Below, piece by piece: positions 5,839 to 6,118 of a DNA stretch of 6,118 bases. The first letter of the stretch is position 1. Each line of letters opens with the position of its first letter. The position numbers and the translations under genes are program-made. The notes under the pieces were generated by a model, which made no database searches, was not told where the DNA came from, and was given only the letters and a program-made list of their open reading frames with translations. This stretch comes from RYN-417 sp043743105 (lineage in GTDB: Bacteria; Patescibacteriota; Saccharimonadia; Saccharimonadales; JACDBH01): positions 1 through 6,118 of the forward strand of contig JAYTXD010000008.1 in assembly GCA_043743105.1 (NCBI GenBank), read 5' to 3'.

Positions 5839-6118
5839 TTACTGACGGCGATAGCGAACTGCACGCCAAGATAGATCTAGGGGTATAGAACTAGTTGGAA
5901 AACTAGAGTCCATATATAAGTCAAACGGCGAGCCTGGATTGGTAGCTATATACAAGTTCTTGCCCGAAATACCGCCCATAGCAGGATTGGTGCCAAACTT
6001 AGTTTTGTCTAAACATATGCCGTTTGTTGCTACAAAATAAATTGCAGATGCAGAAGTGTTGCCACTATTGCCCAGATACACAGCTCCTCCAAGTGGGCAA
6101 GAGGCAGCCTTGGAAGCA
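5839..6118 (-). CDS. C-terminal fragment of an unrecognised, probably exported protein
   Basis: An open frame enters from the window edge and ends at a TAA at 5841, leaving 92 C-terminal residues. The fragment starts ASKAASCPLGGAVY and ends LSWRAVRYRRQ. It is rich in Gly, Ser, Thr and Asn with short hydrophobic alternations (AIYFVATNGICL, NLYIATN), as in extracellular beta-rich domains. Its only two cysteines, about 27 residues apart, could form a disulfide. This would suit the C-terminal domain of a type IV pilin-like or other surface protein, but the diagnostic N-terminus lies outside the window, so that reading is only a guess. It is on the same strand as the MprF-like gene and 51 nt before it. 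No terminator is visible between them, so co-transcription is possible. Confidence 0.6.
   Translation of the reverse strand, partial: ASKAASCPLGGAVYLGNSGNTSASAIYFVATNGICLDKTKFGTNPAMGGISGKNLYIATNPGSPFDLYMDSSFPTSSIPLDLSWRAVRYRRQ

Noticed and set aside
5839..6081. A complete 80-residue gene starting at GTG 6081 with GGAGGA upstream
   Set aside because: The GGAGGA is only three bases from the GTG and is also two in-frame Gly codons of an open frame that runs to the window edge, with a matching cysteine-containing segment upstream. An internal position in a longer gene is more likely.
1..6118. Reassigned genetic code (TGA as Gly or Trp) as in some CPR lineages
   Set aside because: No recognised gene requires an in-frame TGA to be read through. 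The absence of TGA stops rests on five genes only, which is too few to argue for recoding.

Overview
The window looks like a compact bacterial chromosome segment with moderate G+C (mid-40s per cent by eye) and very tight packing: a 1-nt gene overlap, a 19-nt gap, a 2-nt convergent junction and a 51-nt gap. The mix of genes fits a Candidatus Saccharibacteria (TM7) or related Patescibacteria genome. It combines PimA-like glycosyltransferases, a roughly 400-residue DEAD-box helicase with a basic N-terminal tail, and a short MprF-type lipid aminoacylation protein. This placement is recognition by eye, not a search result; an actinobacterium is the main alternative. All five visible stop codons are TAA or TAG, and no in-frame TGA needs to be read through.

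Layout. (1) 2659 down to 1, minus strand: a three-gene unit of an alpha/beta hydrolase-fold protein, a complete PimA-like GT4 glycosyltransferase, and a second GT4 enzyme cut by the window edge. The last two genes overlap as TAATG. (2) 2660-2881: a 222-bp divergent intergenic region with candidate promoters in both directions, an inverted repeat over the minus-strand -35 position and a hairpin in the plus-strand leader. (3) 2882-4084, plus strand: a DEAD-box RNA helicase. (4) 4087-5787, minus strand: a six-helix membrane protein with a C-terminal MprF/DUF2156 aminoacyl-phosphatidylglycerol synthase domain, convergent with the helicase. (5) 5839-6118, minus strand: the C-terminal end of an unrecognised, probably exported protein.

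The minus-strand genes share an envelope theme. The glycosyltransferases would put sugars on a lipid carrier, the MprF-like protein would put an amino acid on phosphatidylglycerol, and the hydrolase may act on a lipid or ester. The helicase has its own promoter and is probably an independent RNA-remodelling gene. No RNA gene, mobile element, CRISPR array or origin was seen. The nearest thing to a notable system is a possible lipid-decoration locus in a reduced genome; I did not find clear evidence of a wholly new system.
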